Assembly (NCBI RefSeq): GCF_014651855.1
Contig: NZ_BMXR01000016.1
Coordinates: 1 to 64,000 of the forward strand
Source of the DNA: Saccharospirillum salsuginis
GTDB lineage: Bacteria; Pseudomonadota; Gammaproteobacteria; Pseudomonadales; Natronospirillaceae
DNA: 64,000 nucleotides
Direction: 5' to 3'
Shown here: positions 1 to 9,457 of the stretch, piece after piece
Position numbering within the stretch: the stretch's first letter is position 1
Layout of the letters: the number at the start of each line of letters is the position of its first letter
The notes under the pieces: generated by a model
Seen by the model: only the letters and a program-made list of their open reading frames with translations
The model's database searches: none
Told to the model about the DNA's origin: nothing
Made by a program: the position numbers and the translations under genes

Positions 1-146
1 GACTGGTATCTGGGCTTGCATGAAGAATGAAACGCCGTTTGATAGTGCGCTTTTGTTCAGCGATGAGCATTTTAAGGCTTGACGCTAAACGGAGTATCTA
101 CGGAAATGACCGTTGGGTGGAATTAGAGAAAAAAAGCGACGGATTC
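1..146. other. Window edge, no supported gene
   Basis: No convincing gene lies here. On the plus strand a frame open from base 2 closes at a stop at 80-82 and could be the last codons of a gene that starts outside the window, but it is too short to identify. A longer plus-strand open frame beginning at base 27 runs into the exonuclease I gene on the other strand and looks like chance coding. A T-rich tract on the minus strand just after the exonuclease stop could help end transcription, but I see no clear stem beside it. Confidence 0.3.
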
Positions 147-1712
147 CTAGTCGAACAGGTCCAGTTGGGATTGTCCGGGCTGTCTGGTCGAATTCGTATC
201 CTTATCCGCTCGGTTTTCCTGAACGTTAGGAGCAGCGTCTTCTTCGGTGTTATCGGAAGGTTTCGTTGCCTCTTTTAACCACTCGGCTTCTTGTTGGCGC
301 AGCCACGCCAAGACATCGGTTAATACCTGGGAATCCGGCGTCTCCTCCAATGCCGCTTCGGTCCGTTCGATAGCCTCCGCCAGAGTCAGGCTGGACCCCC
401 AGTCCGGGTCGCTCAGGCGCCGCTGGATGTCTTCCCGCCACTGGACGGTTTCCCGGGCATCCAATGAATCGGGAAAGTGCCGACCGCGCGCGTTGAACAC
501 CAGGGCTTGCTGTCGTTCGTCCTGCAGGTCCTCGGCCAGGCCGGGCCAGCGCTCGGGGTGGGCGGTCTCGGCACGGATCCGGTTGAGCACGCCCCGATCG
601 TGGTCATTGATGAAGCCAGCATAAAGCGCGTGTTCGGGGTCGGCGAACGGCTCGCGTTCCCCGCTTCGAAACACGTCCCGCGCCAGTGTGACCAGGTCGT
701 GCCAGCGGTCGACGATGTGTCGATGCCGCTCGATGGCGTCGCGATCCAGGTTGAACCGCTCGGCCACGGCATCGTCCAGCATCTTATAGGGCGCCACCAT
801 CGGGCTGCGGTTGATGTGTATGGTTCGCAGAGGCGGACGGGGAATGCCATCGGGAAGTTCGTCCGCGGGGCTGTACAGCCAGGCTCGCAGATCGTCGGCG
901 TTGTGGTCCAGCAACCAGGTCGGGTCCTCGATCAGATCGAGCACGATGATCTCGTTGCTGCGATCCGGGTGCTCCATCAATGGTAATTCCACCGTCAGGC
1001 AGCCGCGCTCGGCCGGAATCATGCCACTGACATGCACAATGGGTTGGCGCTGTTCCGGCGACAAGTGGCGGCGGACTTCGTGTTTGTTGCGCAGGCTCAA
1101 CGCGTAGTCGAACAGCTTGGGTTGATGCCGGCGGATCAGCCGGGCCATCTCGATCGTCGCCAGGACATCGCTGACGGCGTCGTGGGCATTGGCGTGTTCG
1201 ATGCCGTTGGCCTCGGACAGGTGTTCCAGTTTGAACGAGGGCGCACCGCTGTCGTGTGTCGGCCATTCAATTCCCTCGGGGCGCAGGGCGTACGTCAGGC
1301 GCACCACGTCCAGCAGATCCCAGCGGCTGTTGCCGTTGCGCCATTCCCGGCTGTATGGGTCGAGCAGGTTGCGATAGAAGAGGTAGCGGCTGAATTCGTC
1401 GTCGAAGCGCAGGGTGTTGTAGCCGGTGGTGCAGGTGCCGGGTTCGGACATTAACGCATGGATGCGCGCGGCGAAGTCCCATTCCGACAGTCCCTGCCGG
1501 TCGCAGCCCTGGGGCGTGAGGCCGGTGATCAGGCAGGCGCCCGGGTCGATGACGGTGTCGACCAGCGGCCGGCATTTCAGGTCGACGGGGTCGCCGATCG
1601 GGTTGAGGTCGGCATCGGTCCGGACGGCGGCGAACTGGGCGATGCCGTCGCGTCGCGGGTTGATGCCCCACGTTTCATAGTCGTACCACAGGAAGCTGGC
1701 TGGTCGTGTCAT
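147..1712 (-). CDS. sbcB: Exodeoxyribonuclease I
   Basis: 521 residues, close to the usual ~475-500. Exonuclease I digests single-stranded DNA 3' to 5' and acts in mismatch repair and recombination in the cytoplasm. The DEDDh exonuclease signature is complete: D11 and E13 in DYETWG, D104 in YNTLRFDDEF, and H177 and D182 in HDAVSDV. These match the E. coli active-site residues with a constant shift of four. The N-terminal exonuclease domain is followed by the SH3-like and helical C-terminal domains. The tail after about residue 480 is polar and ends in QLDLFD, resembling the C-terminal peptides by which some repair proteins bind the sliding clamp or SSB; that role is inferred. The gene is transcribed divergently from the DUF349 gene across a 131-bp gap. 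Confidence 0.96.
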   Translation of the reverse strand: MTRPASFLWYDYETWGINPRRDGIAQFAAVRTDADLNPIGDPVDLKCRPLVDTVIDPGACLITGLTPQGCDRQGLSEWDFAARIHALMSEPGTCTTGYNTLRFDDEFSRYLFYRNLLDPYSREWRNGNSRWDLLDVVRLTYALRPEGIEWPTHDSGAPSFKLEHLSEANGIEHANAHDAVSDVLATIEMARLIRRHQPKLFDYALSLRNKHEVRRHLSPEQRQPIVHVSGMIPAERGCLTVELPLMEHPDRSNEIIVLDLIEDPTWLLDHNADDLRAWLYSPADELPDGIPRPPLRTIHINRSPMVAPYKMLDDAVAERFNLDRDAIERHRHIVDRWHDLVTLARDVFRSGEREPFADPEHALYAGFINDHDRGVLNRIRAETAHPERWPGLAEDLQDERQQALVFNARGRHFPDSLDARETVQWREDIQRRLSDPDWGSSLTLAEAIERTEAALEETPDSQVLTDVLAWLRQQEAEWLKEATKPSDNTEEDAAPNVQENRADKDTNSTRQPGQSQLDLFD

Positions 1713-1843
1713 GAAGGGGAGTTCCGGGGCCTTGCATTAAGGTTTACACTGGGCTGATAACCCACCACCTTAACATTGATTGGTGTTTCCGGCACGAGGG
1801 GCCGTTCCCGCGTTGCCCGGTACGTTCAGACGAGGGATGTGAC

Positions 1844-4549
1844 ATGGTCTTGACCAAACTGTTTGGCAGCAAAAAGAACAAGAAAACGCAATCTCAGCCG
1901 AGCCCGACAAAACCTGCTTCACCACCGGTCGATCCCGGTCCGAAAACACTCGAGGACCTGATCGCGCTTAGCCGCAGCGACGACCGCAAGGAGCATCTGA
2001 CTGCCCTGACCGAACTGGCCCGCCGACTGACGGCCGGGGAGAGCTCGTTGAACGACTTGGTGGCGCAAGGACTGAACAAGACCGATCGTATCGCCCTGGA
2101 ACTGCATCTGGACGAATCCGCCCGTCCTGAAGACATTGGCGAGGAAGACTGGGTCAAGGTCGCGATCAAGGGGTTTTCCGCCTCGGTGCGCAAAACCGCG
2201 GCCGAACAGGTCACCTCCGAACCGTCGCTTGAAGTGCTGATCAAGTCGAGCAAGGGCCGCGACAAGGCGGTCTATCGCATCGCCAAGGACAAACTGGATG
2301 TCATTCGCCAGTCCCAGCGCGAAGCCCAGGAACAGGAAGAAAAAGCCAAGACCGTGGTCGACGCCATGGAGCGTCACGCCAGTGCCTCGCTCGACCCACT
2401 CTATGCCAACAAGTTGAAGTCCCTCGTCGACCAATGGCAGGGCTGGCAGGATCTGGCCAGCCCTGCGTTGCGTCAACGTTTCGAGCAGGCCCGCCAGACC
2501 GCCGAAGCGCGGGTTCAGGAACTGGAGCAGGCCGCCCAGGCCGAAGTGGAACACCATCAGGCACTCGCCATGGCGGATCAGAACCGTCAGTCCATCGCCG
2601 AGCGGGTGCTGAACGAATTACGCGAACGCATCGATGCCCTGTCGCTGAGCGAGGATGACGTACGCGAAGCCCAACTGTTTTTGACCGAACAGCAGCATGC
2701 CTGGCGCGAGAGCGAGCAGTTGAGTCGCCCCAGCAAGGACGAGGAACGGGCCTTTCATCGTCTCTGTACCGCCTTCGAGGCCGTGCTGGCCAAGCAGGCC
2801 AGCATCGAGAAACGCTTTGGTGGCTGGGAGGCATTGCTGCAGCGTCTGGAACACTCACCGGACGAGATGGATGCGGAAGCACACGCCCTCGATGAATGGC
2901 TGCACGATCTCGATTGGCCCGACGATACACCGCCCCCGGAACTCAAGGCCCGGGTCGAACAGGTTCTGGCGGCTCACCACGATCAACTGGAAGAGCATCG
3001 CAAGAAGGAAGTGCAGGCCGTCCGTCAGGCCCGGGGCTTGATGCGCCGCTGCATGGCCGCCGTCAATGAAGGTCACCTGAAGCGTGCATCGGGTCTGTTG
3101 CACGGCGTGCAGGATGCCCTGGAAGGCCTGACCGAGCGGCGTCATCCGGGCCTGTTCCGTCAGTTCGAGGAAACCCGGGAAGCCGTCGAGAAGCTGCGCG
3201 ACTGGCAGAGCTTCGCGGTCCAACCCAAGAAGGAAGCGCTGATCGAGCGCATGCGCCATATGGTGGATCAATCGATAGAGCCTCAGGCCCGGGCTCGCGC
3301 CATCCGCGCCATGCAGGACGAATGGCGCATGCTCAGCCGGGGGTTGCAGAACCAGCATCAGGACTTGTGGGAGCAGTTCCATGAACTGGCGCAAAAAGCC
3401 TACGAACCCTGCCGGGAATATTTCAACGAACAGAGCAAGTTGCGCGGCCTGAACTTGGAAAAACGCCGCGAACTGGTGCAACAGTTGGAGCAGTACGAAG
3501 AAATTACCGACTGGGAAAACCCGGACATCAAGGAACTCGACCGGGTGATGAACATGGCGCGCCAGGATTGGCGGCGCTTCTCGCCGGTCGACCGGGCCGC
3601 CAACAAAGACGTGCAGAAGGCGTTCGATGAAGTCTATCAGCGCATCCGCGGCCGGCTGCAGCAGGAACAGTCCGAATTCCGCGACGCCAAGCTGGCGATC
3701 ATCGAACGGGCCCGGGCTCTGCTCGATGAAGAGGATGTCCGCCACGCCACCGAGACCGCCAAGCAACTGCAGAAGGAATGGCAACAGGCCGGCCATCTGG
3801 CCCGGCGTGATGAACAGGCGCTTTGGAAAGACTTTCGGGCCATTTGCGATGAATTGTTTGAGCGGCGCGGTCAGCAAATCGAGGCCTTCAAGGCCGATCT
3901 GGAAGAGCATCGCATCGAGGCCGAACGCCTGATCGGCCAGATCGACGCCCTGGCCAAACTGGACGATGTCCTGGCCGAGCAGGAGCAGTACCAGTCGCTG
4001 CGCGAAGCCTTCAAGCACCTGGGGACATTACCCAAGGCGCACCACAAGGAATTGATGGACCGCTACACCAAAGCCTGCAAGGCGTTCGAGGCCGCCAGCC
4101 GGGTGCAACGCAATCGCCAGAAGGACCAGCACTGGCTGGACCTGATCGACTGGGTGCACCGGGCCCGGTTCGACGAGAGCGTCGACCTCGATGTGCTGCG
4201 AGGCGATTTCGAGCGGATGGAGGTGCCGGCTCCGGCGCGCGACCTGTCCGACCGGCTGAACAGCTGGCGTTTGCCGCCCCAGCCGGAGGATGCCGAGGAA
4301 TTGCGCCGCCGCACGATCGAGCTCGAAGCCCTGTCCGACCTGGAAACACCGGAAGCGGACCGTGCCTTGCGTATGGAATTGCAGGTTAAACGGCTGCAGG
4401 AAGGCCTGGGCCGCTCGACCAGCCCGACCGACTTTGAACAGGCCGTCGTCGATTGGCTGGCCACAGGCAGCGTGGCCCAGGCCGACTACGAGCCGCTGGC
4501 CGTGCGCATGAAGGCGGCCCGCGAGGCGTGGATGAGTAGAAAAAATTGA
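1844..4549 (+). CDS. DUF349 repeat protein
   Basis: 901 residues, highly charged and largely helical, with the repeated DUF349 pattern of a conserved Trp about every 70-75 residues (for example QKEWQQAGHL, QDEWRMLSRG, QDWRRFSPVD). No signal peptide or membrane segment is seen, so it is probably cytoplasmic. The first ~35 residues are basic and Pro/Ser-rich (KLFGSKKNKK) and may be a flexible tail. DUF349 proteins are widespread in gammaproteobacteria, often near stress or DNA-metabolism genes, but have no firmly assigned biochemical role, so I give none. The chosen ATG follows GAGGGATGTGAC, a reasonable ribosome-binding site. It is divergent from sbcB and is followed by the promoter of the tRNA array. 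Confidence 0.85.
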   Translation: MVLTKLFGSKKNKKTQSQPSPTKPASPPVDPGPKTLEDLIALSRSDDRKEHLTALTELARRLTAGESSLNDLVAQGLNKTDRIALELHLDESARPEDIGEEDWVKVAIKGFSASVRKTAAEQVTSEPSLEVLIKSSKGRDKAVYRIAKDKLDVIRQSQREAQEQEEKAKTVVDAMERHASASLDPLYANKLKSLVDQWQGWQDLASPALRQRFEQARQTAEARVQELEQAAQAEVEHHQALAMADQNRQSIAERVLNELRERIDALSLSEDDVREAQLFLTEQQHAWRESEQLSRPSKDEERAFHRLCTAFEAVLAKQASIEKRFGGWEALLQRLEHSPDEMDAEAHALDEWLHDLDWPDDTPPPELKARVEQVLAAHHDQLEEHRKKEVQAVRQARGLMRRCMAAVNEGHLKRASGLLHGVQDALEGLTERRHPGLFRQFEETREAVEKLRDWQSFAVQPKKEALIERMRHMVDQSIEPQARARAIRAMQDEWRMLSRGLQNQHQDLWEQFHELAQKAYEPCREYFNEQSKLRGLNLEKRRELVQQLEQYEEITDWENPDIKELDRVMNMARQDWRRFSPVDRAANKDVQKAFDEVYQRIRGRLQQEQSEFRDAKLAIIERARALLDEEDVRHATETAKQLQKEWQQAGHLARRDEQALWKDFRAICDELFERRGQQIEAFKADLEEHRIEAERLIGQIDALAKLDDVLAEQEQYQSLREAFKHLGTLPKAHHKELMDRYTKACKAFEAASRVQRNRQKDQHWLDLIDWVHRARFDESVDLDVLRGDFERMEVPAPARDLSDRLNSWRLPPQPEDAEELRRRTIELEALSDLETPEADRALRMELQVKRLQEGLGRSTSPTDFEQAVVDWLATGSVAQADYEPLAVRMKAAREAWMSRKN

Positions 4550-4567
4550 AAAAAATCAAAAAGTTAG

Positions 4568-4596
4568 TTGACAGTTGGCCGGACTGTCCTTAATAT
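4568..4596 (+). promoter_or_regulatory. Sigma-70 promoter of the tRNA array
   Basis: A perfect -35 box TTGACA (4568-4573) is followed after exactly 17 bp by TAATAT (4591-4596). Transcription would start near 4603, about 65 bp before the tRNA-Met. The strength of the match and its position directly upstream of the tRNA support the call. Confidence 0.75.
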
Positions 4597-4667
4597 TCGC
4601 ATCCGTTGAAGGGGCAATGACCAAACGGTCAAAAGCCAGCCGACAAAGGCACTTCAAAACAGTTTAT

Positions 4668-4744
<77 letters not shown>

Positions 4745-4749
4745 ATACG

Positions 4750-4783
4750 AACCCGGAATCAGAGATGATTCCGGGTTTTTTAT

Positions 4784-4784
<1 letters not shown>
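4750..4784 (+). terminator. Rho-independent terminator 1 of tRNA array
   Basis: A 12-bp stem, AACCCGGAATCA paired with TGATTCCGGGTT, has a GAGA loop and is followed by a T-run. It closes the functional tRNA-Met unit. Confidence 0.9.
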
Positions 4785-4874
<90 letters not shown>

Positions 4875-4879
4875 ATACG

Positions 4880-4911
4880 AACCCGAAGTCAGAAATGGCT
4901 TCGGGTTTTTT
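4880..4911 (+). terminator. Rho-independent terminator 2 of tRNA array
   Basis: Stem AACCCGAAG paired with CTTCGGGTT, followed by six T. The stem sequence differs from terminator 1 but is nearly the same as terminator 4. Confidence 0.85.
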
Positions 4912-4928
4912 CGTATGGACTGGGGGAG

Positions 4929-5019
<91 letters not shown>

Positions 5020-5024
5020 AATCG

Positions 5025-5057
5025 AACCCGGAATCAGAGATGATTCCGGGTTTTTTA
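5025..5057 (+). terminator. Rho-independent terminator 3 of tRNA array
   Basis: Same 12-bp stem and GAGA loop as terminator 1 (AACCCGGAATCA / TGATTCCGGGTT), followed by a T-run. Confidence 0.88.
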
Positions 5058-5058
5058 T

Positions 5059-5150
5059 TGCGGGGCGGAGCAGTCTGGTAGCTCGTCGGGCACAACTCTC
5101 TCCCTCAAAATCGTCGAAGGTCGTAGGTTCAAATCTTGCCCCCGCTACCA
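5059..5150 (+). pseudogene. tRNA-fMet-derived element, copy 4
   Basis: 92 nt. The acceptor 5' strand TGCGGGG is intact, the D-arm is kept, and the T-arm carries one change (AAATCTTGCC). The anticodon arm is replaced as in the other two copies, with a few extra differences (GGGCACAACTCTCTCCCTC). The overall tRNA-like outline with CCA end is preserved even though no CAT anticodon exists. Confidence 0.72.
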
Positions 5151-5155
5151 ATCGG

Positions 5156-5188
5156 AACCCGAAGTCAGAGATGGCTTCGGGTTTTTTA
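5156..5188 (+). terminator. Rho-independent terminator 4 of tRNA array
   Basis: Stem AACCCGAAG paired with CTTCGGGTT and a T-run, the same type as terminator 2. It ends the array about 130 bp before the chemotaxis receptor start. Confidence 0.85.
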
Positions 5189-5318
5189 TTGTGACCTGTT
5201 TCTCAAATCATTGAACCGTTTTTTCTTCCTTGACGTATGTCTAAGTCTCAAGCGGATCGGAACGATCGTCCGCATCCATTCAGCGACTCAGTTCGCTACA
5301 AAGAGACGAGGTAGTCAG

Positions 5319-7340
5319 ATGAAGTTGCCAGGTTCGGTGGCCTTTCGGTTGGTCTCAGTCATTGGTATATCGATTGTTCTCTCCCTGGGTATTTCAAGCC
5401 TGTTCATGACCGCAAGCGTTCGCCAGGCCGCTGAACAGCAGGGGCGTGCGAACCTCACTCAATTGGTCGAAGCCACCACCCAATCGGTGAAAGCCTATAA
5501 CACGGAGCTGGAGGCGGAAGCCGCCAAGCTGTCCGCTGTGTTTGGAAAGTTGTTTCCCGGAACTTTCGAGGTGGATACCGGCGAAACCCAGGTCGTGGCC
5601 GGTCAGCAAGTGCCGGCTTTGTTGAACGCCGGACGACCGATCGCCGGGGATTACACCGAAGTGGATCAGTTCGCCGATGCCACCGGCGGCAATGCCACGA
5701 TTTTTGTCCGGCGCGGCGACGACTTTGTCCGCGTGGTCACCTCGGTCAAGACCGAAAGCGGGTCCCGCGCCGTCGGCACCGTGCTCGACCGGAGCTCGCC
5801 CGCCTATCAACGTAATCTCGATGGCGAAGCGTTCAACGGCAAGGTCACCCTGTTCGGTCGGAAATTTGTCACCAACTATTCCCCCATCTTCGATGCCTCG
5901 AACCGGGTGATCGGCATTCGCTACATCGGCATCGAGTATTCGGACAGTCTGTCCGCCATCATCAATGGGTTGCGCGAGCAAACCGTGGGCTCGCGGGGGC
6001 ATATTTTTATCCTCAATACCCAGCAAGGGAATACGCGCGGGCAGCTGGTGGCGCACCCGACCGATCAGGGGCGTTCCTTCGCTTCTCTTGGCGGCGGGTC
6101 GGATGCCGCGTTGCGACAGATGTTGAACGAATCCGAAGGCGATCTTGAAGTGATGCTGAACGGGCCGGACGGTCTGGCGCCCTGGGTCGTCCATTTCGGC
6201 GCCATTCCCGAACTGGATTGGGTGGTTGCGGCGGCTCAGCCCAAGTCGGAAATGCTGGCCACGGCTTCAAGCGTGTCCAGTCGCATGATGTTGGCGATTC
6301 TGGTAACGGTGGTCGTGGTCGGTGCCGTGCTGATCCTGTCGGCTCGTCGTATGGTCGCGCGTCCGCTGGACGACGCCGTGGCCGCTCTCGAAACCATTGC
6401 CCGCGGCGATTACAGTCAGGACGTCCAGGTGACTCACGGTGGTGAAATGGGTCGATTGCAGCGCGCCCTCGGCACCATGCAGACTCAGGTCAAAACCACC
6501 ATCACGGAGATTTCCAAAGCCTCGTTCGAACTGGCGAGTGCGGCCAGGCAGTTGACCGTCGCCGGCGATCGCATGGCGACCGATTCGCGTCGTCAGAGTG
6601 AAGCAGCGACCTCGATGGCGTCGACCATCGAAGAGTTGACCACCAACATCGACCATTTGGCCGGCAACGCGTCCGAAGCCCGGGAAATATCCGAAGCCAC
6701 GGACGACAGTTCCCGGCGCGGCGCCGAAGTCATTGAAGCGGCCGACCATCAGATGCAGCACATCGCGGACTCGGTCCGTCAGGCTTCCGATCGCATGACC
6801 GCTCTGGATGAGGTCTCCGAAGAAGTAGCGACGATCATCGAAGTGATCGAAAACATCGCCGAACAAACCAATTTGCTGGCGCTGAACGCCGCTATCGAAG
6901 CGGCCCGTGCCGGCGAGCAGGGCCGGGGCTTCGCTGTCGTGGCCGAGGAAGTCCGCAACCTGGCCAGCCGGACGACGGACTCGGCGCACACCATCACCTC
7001 CATGATCGGCAAGATGCGGGACGGAACCCGCGATGCCGTCGGCATGATGCGCCAGAACCTGGACGACGTCGACAGCGTCGCCAAGCTCGGCCATGAGGCC
7101 GGCGATGCGATCAAGGACATTCAGGATTCCGCCCAACGCGTGGTGACGGTGTTCAGTGAAATTTCGGAACGGCTGAACGAACAGAGCCAGGCGAGCAATG
7201 AAGTGGCGCAAAACGTTGAACGCATCGCCACCATGGCTGAAACCAACGACAAATCCACACAGGAAGTGGCTCAGGCCACCGTCGAACTGGAGACGATGGC
7301 CGAGCAGTTGAAATCCATCGTCAGCCGGTTTCAGGTGTGA
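5319..7340 (+). CDS. Methyl-accepting chemotaxis protein
   Basis: 673 residues from the ATG preceded by GAGG 7 nt upstream; an upstream in-frame ATG lies inside tRNA copy 4 and is rejected. A transmembrane segment at about 10-32 is followed by a ~290-residue periplasmic sensor that resembles a Cache-type domain (Cache 3/Cache 2-like; it includes GIRYIGIEYSD). The second membrane segment is at ~322-342 (MMLAILVTVVVVGAVLIL), then a HAMP domain and the long coiled-coil signalling domain. The conserved hairpin tip (EQTNLLALNAAIEAARAGEQ, then GRGFAVVAEEVRNLA) lies near residues 510-550 and contacts CheA/CheW. The ligand is unknown. The last 10 bp overlap the 3' end of the convergent GGDEF-EAL gene. 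Confidence 0.95.
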   Translation: MKLPGSVAFRLVSVIGISIVLSLGISSLFMTASVRQAAEQQGRANLTQLVEATTQSVKAYNTELEAEAAKLSAVFGKLFPGTFEVDTGETQVVAGQQVPALLNAGRPIAGDYTEVDQFADATGGNATIFVRRGDDFVRVVTSVKTESGSRAVGTVLDRSSPAYQRNLDGEAFNGKVTLFGRKFVTNYSPIFDASNRVIGIRYIGIEYSDSLSAIINGLREQTVGSRGHIFILNTQQGNTRGQLVAHPTDQGRSFASLGGGSDAALRQMLNESEGDLEVMLNGPDGLAPWVVHFGAIPELDWVVAAAQPKSEMLATASSVSSRMMLAILVTVVVVGAVLILSARRMVARPLDDAVAALETIARGDYSQDVQVTHGGEMGRLQRALGTMQTQVKTTITEISKASFELASAARQLTVAGDRMATDSRRQSEAATSMASTIEELTTNIDHLAGNASEAREISEATDDSSRRGAEVIEAADHQMQHIADSVRQASDRMTALDEVSEEVATIIEVIENIAEQTNLLALNAAIEAARAGEQGRGFAVVAEEVRNLASRTTDSAHTITSMIGKMRDGTRDAVGMMRQNLDDVDSVAKLGHEAGDAIKDIQDSAQRVVTVFSEISERLNEQSQASNEVAQNVERIATMAETNDKSTQEVAQATVELETMAEQLKSIVSRFQV

Positions 7341-9178
7341 TCGGGCACGTGTAGAAAGCCGGGAAGCAGTCGGTCGAAGGGCACTGGCCGGCTGTAGCGA
7401 TAACCCTGCAGAAAGTCACAGTCCTGATGCATCAGCCAGGCCTCCTGGGCCTGGGTTTCCACACCTTCGGCCACGACGGACAAGCCGAGCCCCTTGGCCA
7501 GCCCGAGAATGGACAGGGTGATGGCGCAGTCGTCCGCATCGGAAGGCAGGTCTCGAATAAAGGAGCGGTCGATCTTGAGTTTCGAGACGGGCAGATGCTT
7601 CAAGCGGGCCAGCGACGAGTACCCGGTACCGAAGTCGTCGATCGAGAGCTGAGCCCCGAGTTCGACCAGCCGTTGCAGGATATCCTGAAGGGTTTCCGAG
7701 TCGGCCTTGATGGCGTCCTCGGTGACTTCGAATTCGAATTGCCGGCCGGACAGTCCATACTTGGAGAGGATGGCGTTCAGTCGCTCCGGCAGGTCCACCT
7801 CCAACAGTTGTTCCGAGGCCAGATTCACGGCCACAACCGGCATCCGGATGCCCTGTTCGCGGGCACGGGCACAATCCCGACCGATGCGGTGCATCACCGC
7901 TTCCCCCAGCTCCACCATCAAACCGCCGGCCCGGGCCAGGTCCAGGAAGCGGCCCGGCGCCAACCAGCCGTGGGCGTCGTGGTGCCAACGAACCAGGGCT
8001 TCCACCATGACCAGACGTTGATCGGAGGCATCGACGATGGGTTGGTAGAACACATCCAGTTCGTGGTTGAGAATCGCCGAGCGCAGTTGCGATTCCATCA
8101 GAAAGCGTGATCGCGCATCGGCGGACAGGTCGGTGTGGAATATCTGGGTCTGGCCCCGTCCGGATTCCTTGGCGTGGTACATGGCCGCTTCGCTGTGTTT
8201 CAGCAAGCTGGCGGCATCCTTCCCGTCGAGCGGAAAGCGACTGATGCCCAGGGAGGACCCGACCTGCAAAGCGTGTCCGGCGATGCGGATCGGTTGAGCG
8301 ATGGTGCGACGAATGGTTTCGGCCAGCGAATGCAATTCTTCGGTGTTCATTCGGTTGCGTATCAACAGAGCGAATTCGTCTCCGCCGCAACGGGCGATCT
8401 TGTCCTTGCCGGGTATGAACAGATTGCGCAACCGATCCGCGACTTCCGTGATCACCTGATTGCCCACCATCTGGCCCATACCGTCGTTGATGGATTTCAG
8501 TCGATCGAGGTCCACCCAGATCAGGGCGAAGGGTGGCAGGTTTTCGGATGTGGCGGGGTGAGTCAGGTGTTGCAGACGCTCGCGCAGGGAGCGCAGGTTC
8601 GGAAGCCCCGTCAGGTCGTCGAAATGGGTGATGTAGTCGAGTTCCTGCTGCGACAGGCGCCAGGCTTCGTGGGTGTTGATCAGGCTGATGGTGTCGGCGA
8701 TGGCGGTGGCGAAAGACATTTCCGGAAGCGTCCATTGCCGGGGTTTCAAGGTCTCCAGACAGAGGATGCCGCTCAGGCGTCCTTCATCGAAAATGGGGGC
8801 GTCGAGCAGGGAGTGGATGCCCAGCGGTCTCAGGTAGTTGTCGTTGAAATCGCGAGTGCGCTGGTCGTTGCGCGCATCGCTGGCGTCGATGACCCGGGCG
8901 CGCAGCAGGGCTCTGAAGTAGGCCGGATTGAGTGCCTGGTCCAGCCGGGTACCGTCGTTGTGGGTGCCATCGTTGAGTTGAAAGAGGATTTCACTGTCGA
9001 TGGCGGTGTCGGACCCGTTCATGCGCCAGACGCCGACGCGGTCGATGTTCAGGCGAGTACCCACGAGGTGGACCAGGGCAGCCAGTTTGTCCTGTCGGTT
9101 GTCGCTGATGAAGTCAGGGTCGTGACTGAGTTTCATCAGGGCGTCATGGTATTCGATGAACTGTTGATTCTGATCCAT
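7331..9178 (-). CDS. GAF-GGDEF-EAL cyclic di-GMP protein
   Basis: 615 residues from the chosen ATG. A GAF-like sensor (about 20-165) is followed by a diguanylate cyclase domain with an intact GGDEF motif (RCGGDEF, near residue 264) and an EAL phosphodiesterase domain with intact EAL (VMVEALVRW, near 393) and DDFGTGYSSL. Both motifs are intact, so the protein could make and break cyclic di-GMP; which activity dominates cannot be told. There are no membrane segments. A longer start at 9262 lies within the structured repeat at 9217-9322, so I prefer 9178, although neither has a clear ribosome-binding site. It is convergent with the chemotaxis receptor, and the genes share 10 bp. Confidence 0.92.
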   Translation of the reverse strand: MDQNQQFIEYHDALMKLSHDPDFISDNRQDKLAALVHLVGTRLNIDRVGVWRMNGSDTAIDSEILFQLNDGTHNDGTRLDQALNPAYFRALLRARVIDASDARNDQRTRDFNDNYLRPLGIHSLLDAPIFDEGRLSGILCLETLKPRQWTLPEMSFATAIADTISLINTHEAWRLSQQELDYITHFDDLTGLPNLRSLRERLQHLTHPATSENLPPFALIWVDLDRLKSINDGMGQMVGNQVITEVADRLRNLFIPGKDKIARCGGDEFALLIRNRMNTEELHSLAETIRRTIAQPIRIAGHALQVGSSLGISRFPLDGKDAASLLKHSEAAMYHAKESGRGQTQIFHTDLSADARSRFLMESQLRSAILNHELDVFYQPIVDASDQRLVMVEALVRWHHDAHGWLAPGRFLDLARAGGLMVELGEAVMHRIGRDCARAREQGIRMPVVAVNLASEQLLEVDLPERLNAILSKYGLSGRQFEFEVTEDAIKADSETLQDILQRLVELGAQLSIDDFGTGYSSLARLKHLPVSKLKIDRSFIRDLPSDADDCAITLSILGLAKGLGLSVVAEGVETQAQEAWLMHQDCDFLQGYRYSRPVPFDRLLPGFLHVPDHT

Positions 9179-9216
9179 GGGTCTTGGTGGGTCGCTTGGG
9201 TGCCTGGAACCCGCAG

Positions 9217-9322
9217 TCGGGACTTGGGTTGCTCTTCCAGGAACCGCTGTGAACCCTTCCATGGGCGCTTAACTTCGCCATCCATGGCTCAGATGTTCCT
9301 TCCAGAGCAACCCAAGCCCCGA
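9217..9322 (-). repeat. Structured intergenic repeat, copy 1 (core in loop)
   Basis: Long imperfect stem: CTTGGGTTGCTCT on the left pairs with AGAGCAACCCAAG on the right, extended outward by TCGGG/CCCGA. Read on the minus strand, the loop holds a conserved core (GAGCCATGGATGGCGAAG, then CCATGGAAGGGTTCACAGCG) shared with the copies at 12568, 14446, 19408 and 21054. It lies just upstream of the GGDEF-EAL gene. This copy is in the opposite orientation to the other four. Confidence 0.75.
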
Positions 9323-9457
9323 CTACTAGCCAACTTTAAAATCGCCGCATTCAACCTGGGAATTCAGTAATTCGCCGTTTGGCGTACTTAATCCTACGAC
9401 CGTAAAGCGGTTACAGGTTCAAGCATGGCAGCGGTTTTTACGGCTGTCCATACTCTG

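Noticed and set aside
27..278. 83-codon plus-strand open frame at the window start
   Set aside because: It overlaps the 3' end of sbcB on the other strand and shows no domain or ribosome-binding support.
2855..4018. 387-codon minus-strand open frame within the DUF349 gene
   Set aside because: Antisense shadow with no motif; the plus-strand protein has the recognised repeats.
5136..5318. 61-residue N-terminal extension of the chemotaxis receptor
   Set aside because: It starts inside a tRNA-like copy and terminator; the ATG at 5319 has a good ribosome-binding site and begins the membrane segment properly.
5190..5318. Possible sigma-28 flagellar promoter upstream of the chemotaxis receptor
   Set aside because: The CTAAG-like element has no matching GCCGATAA at the right distance; too weak to report.
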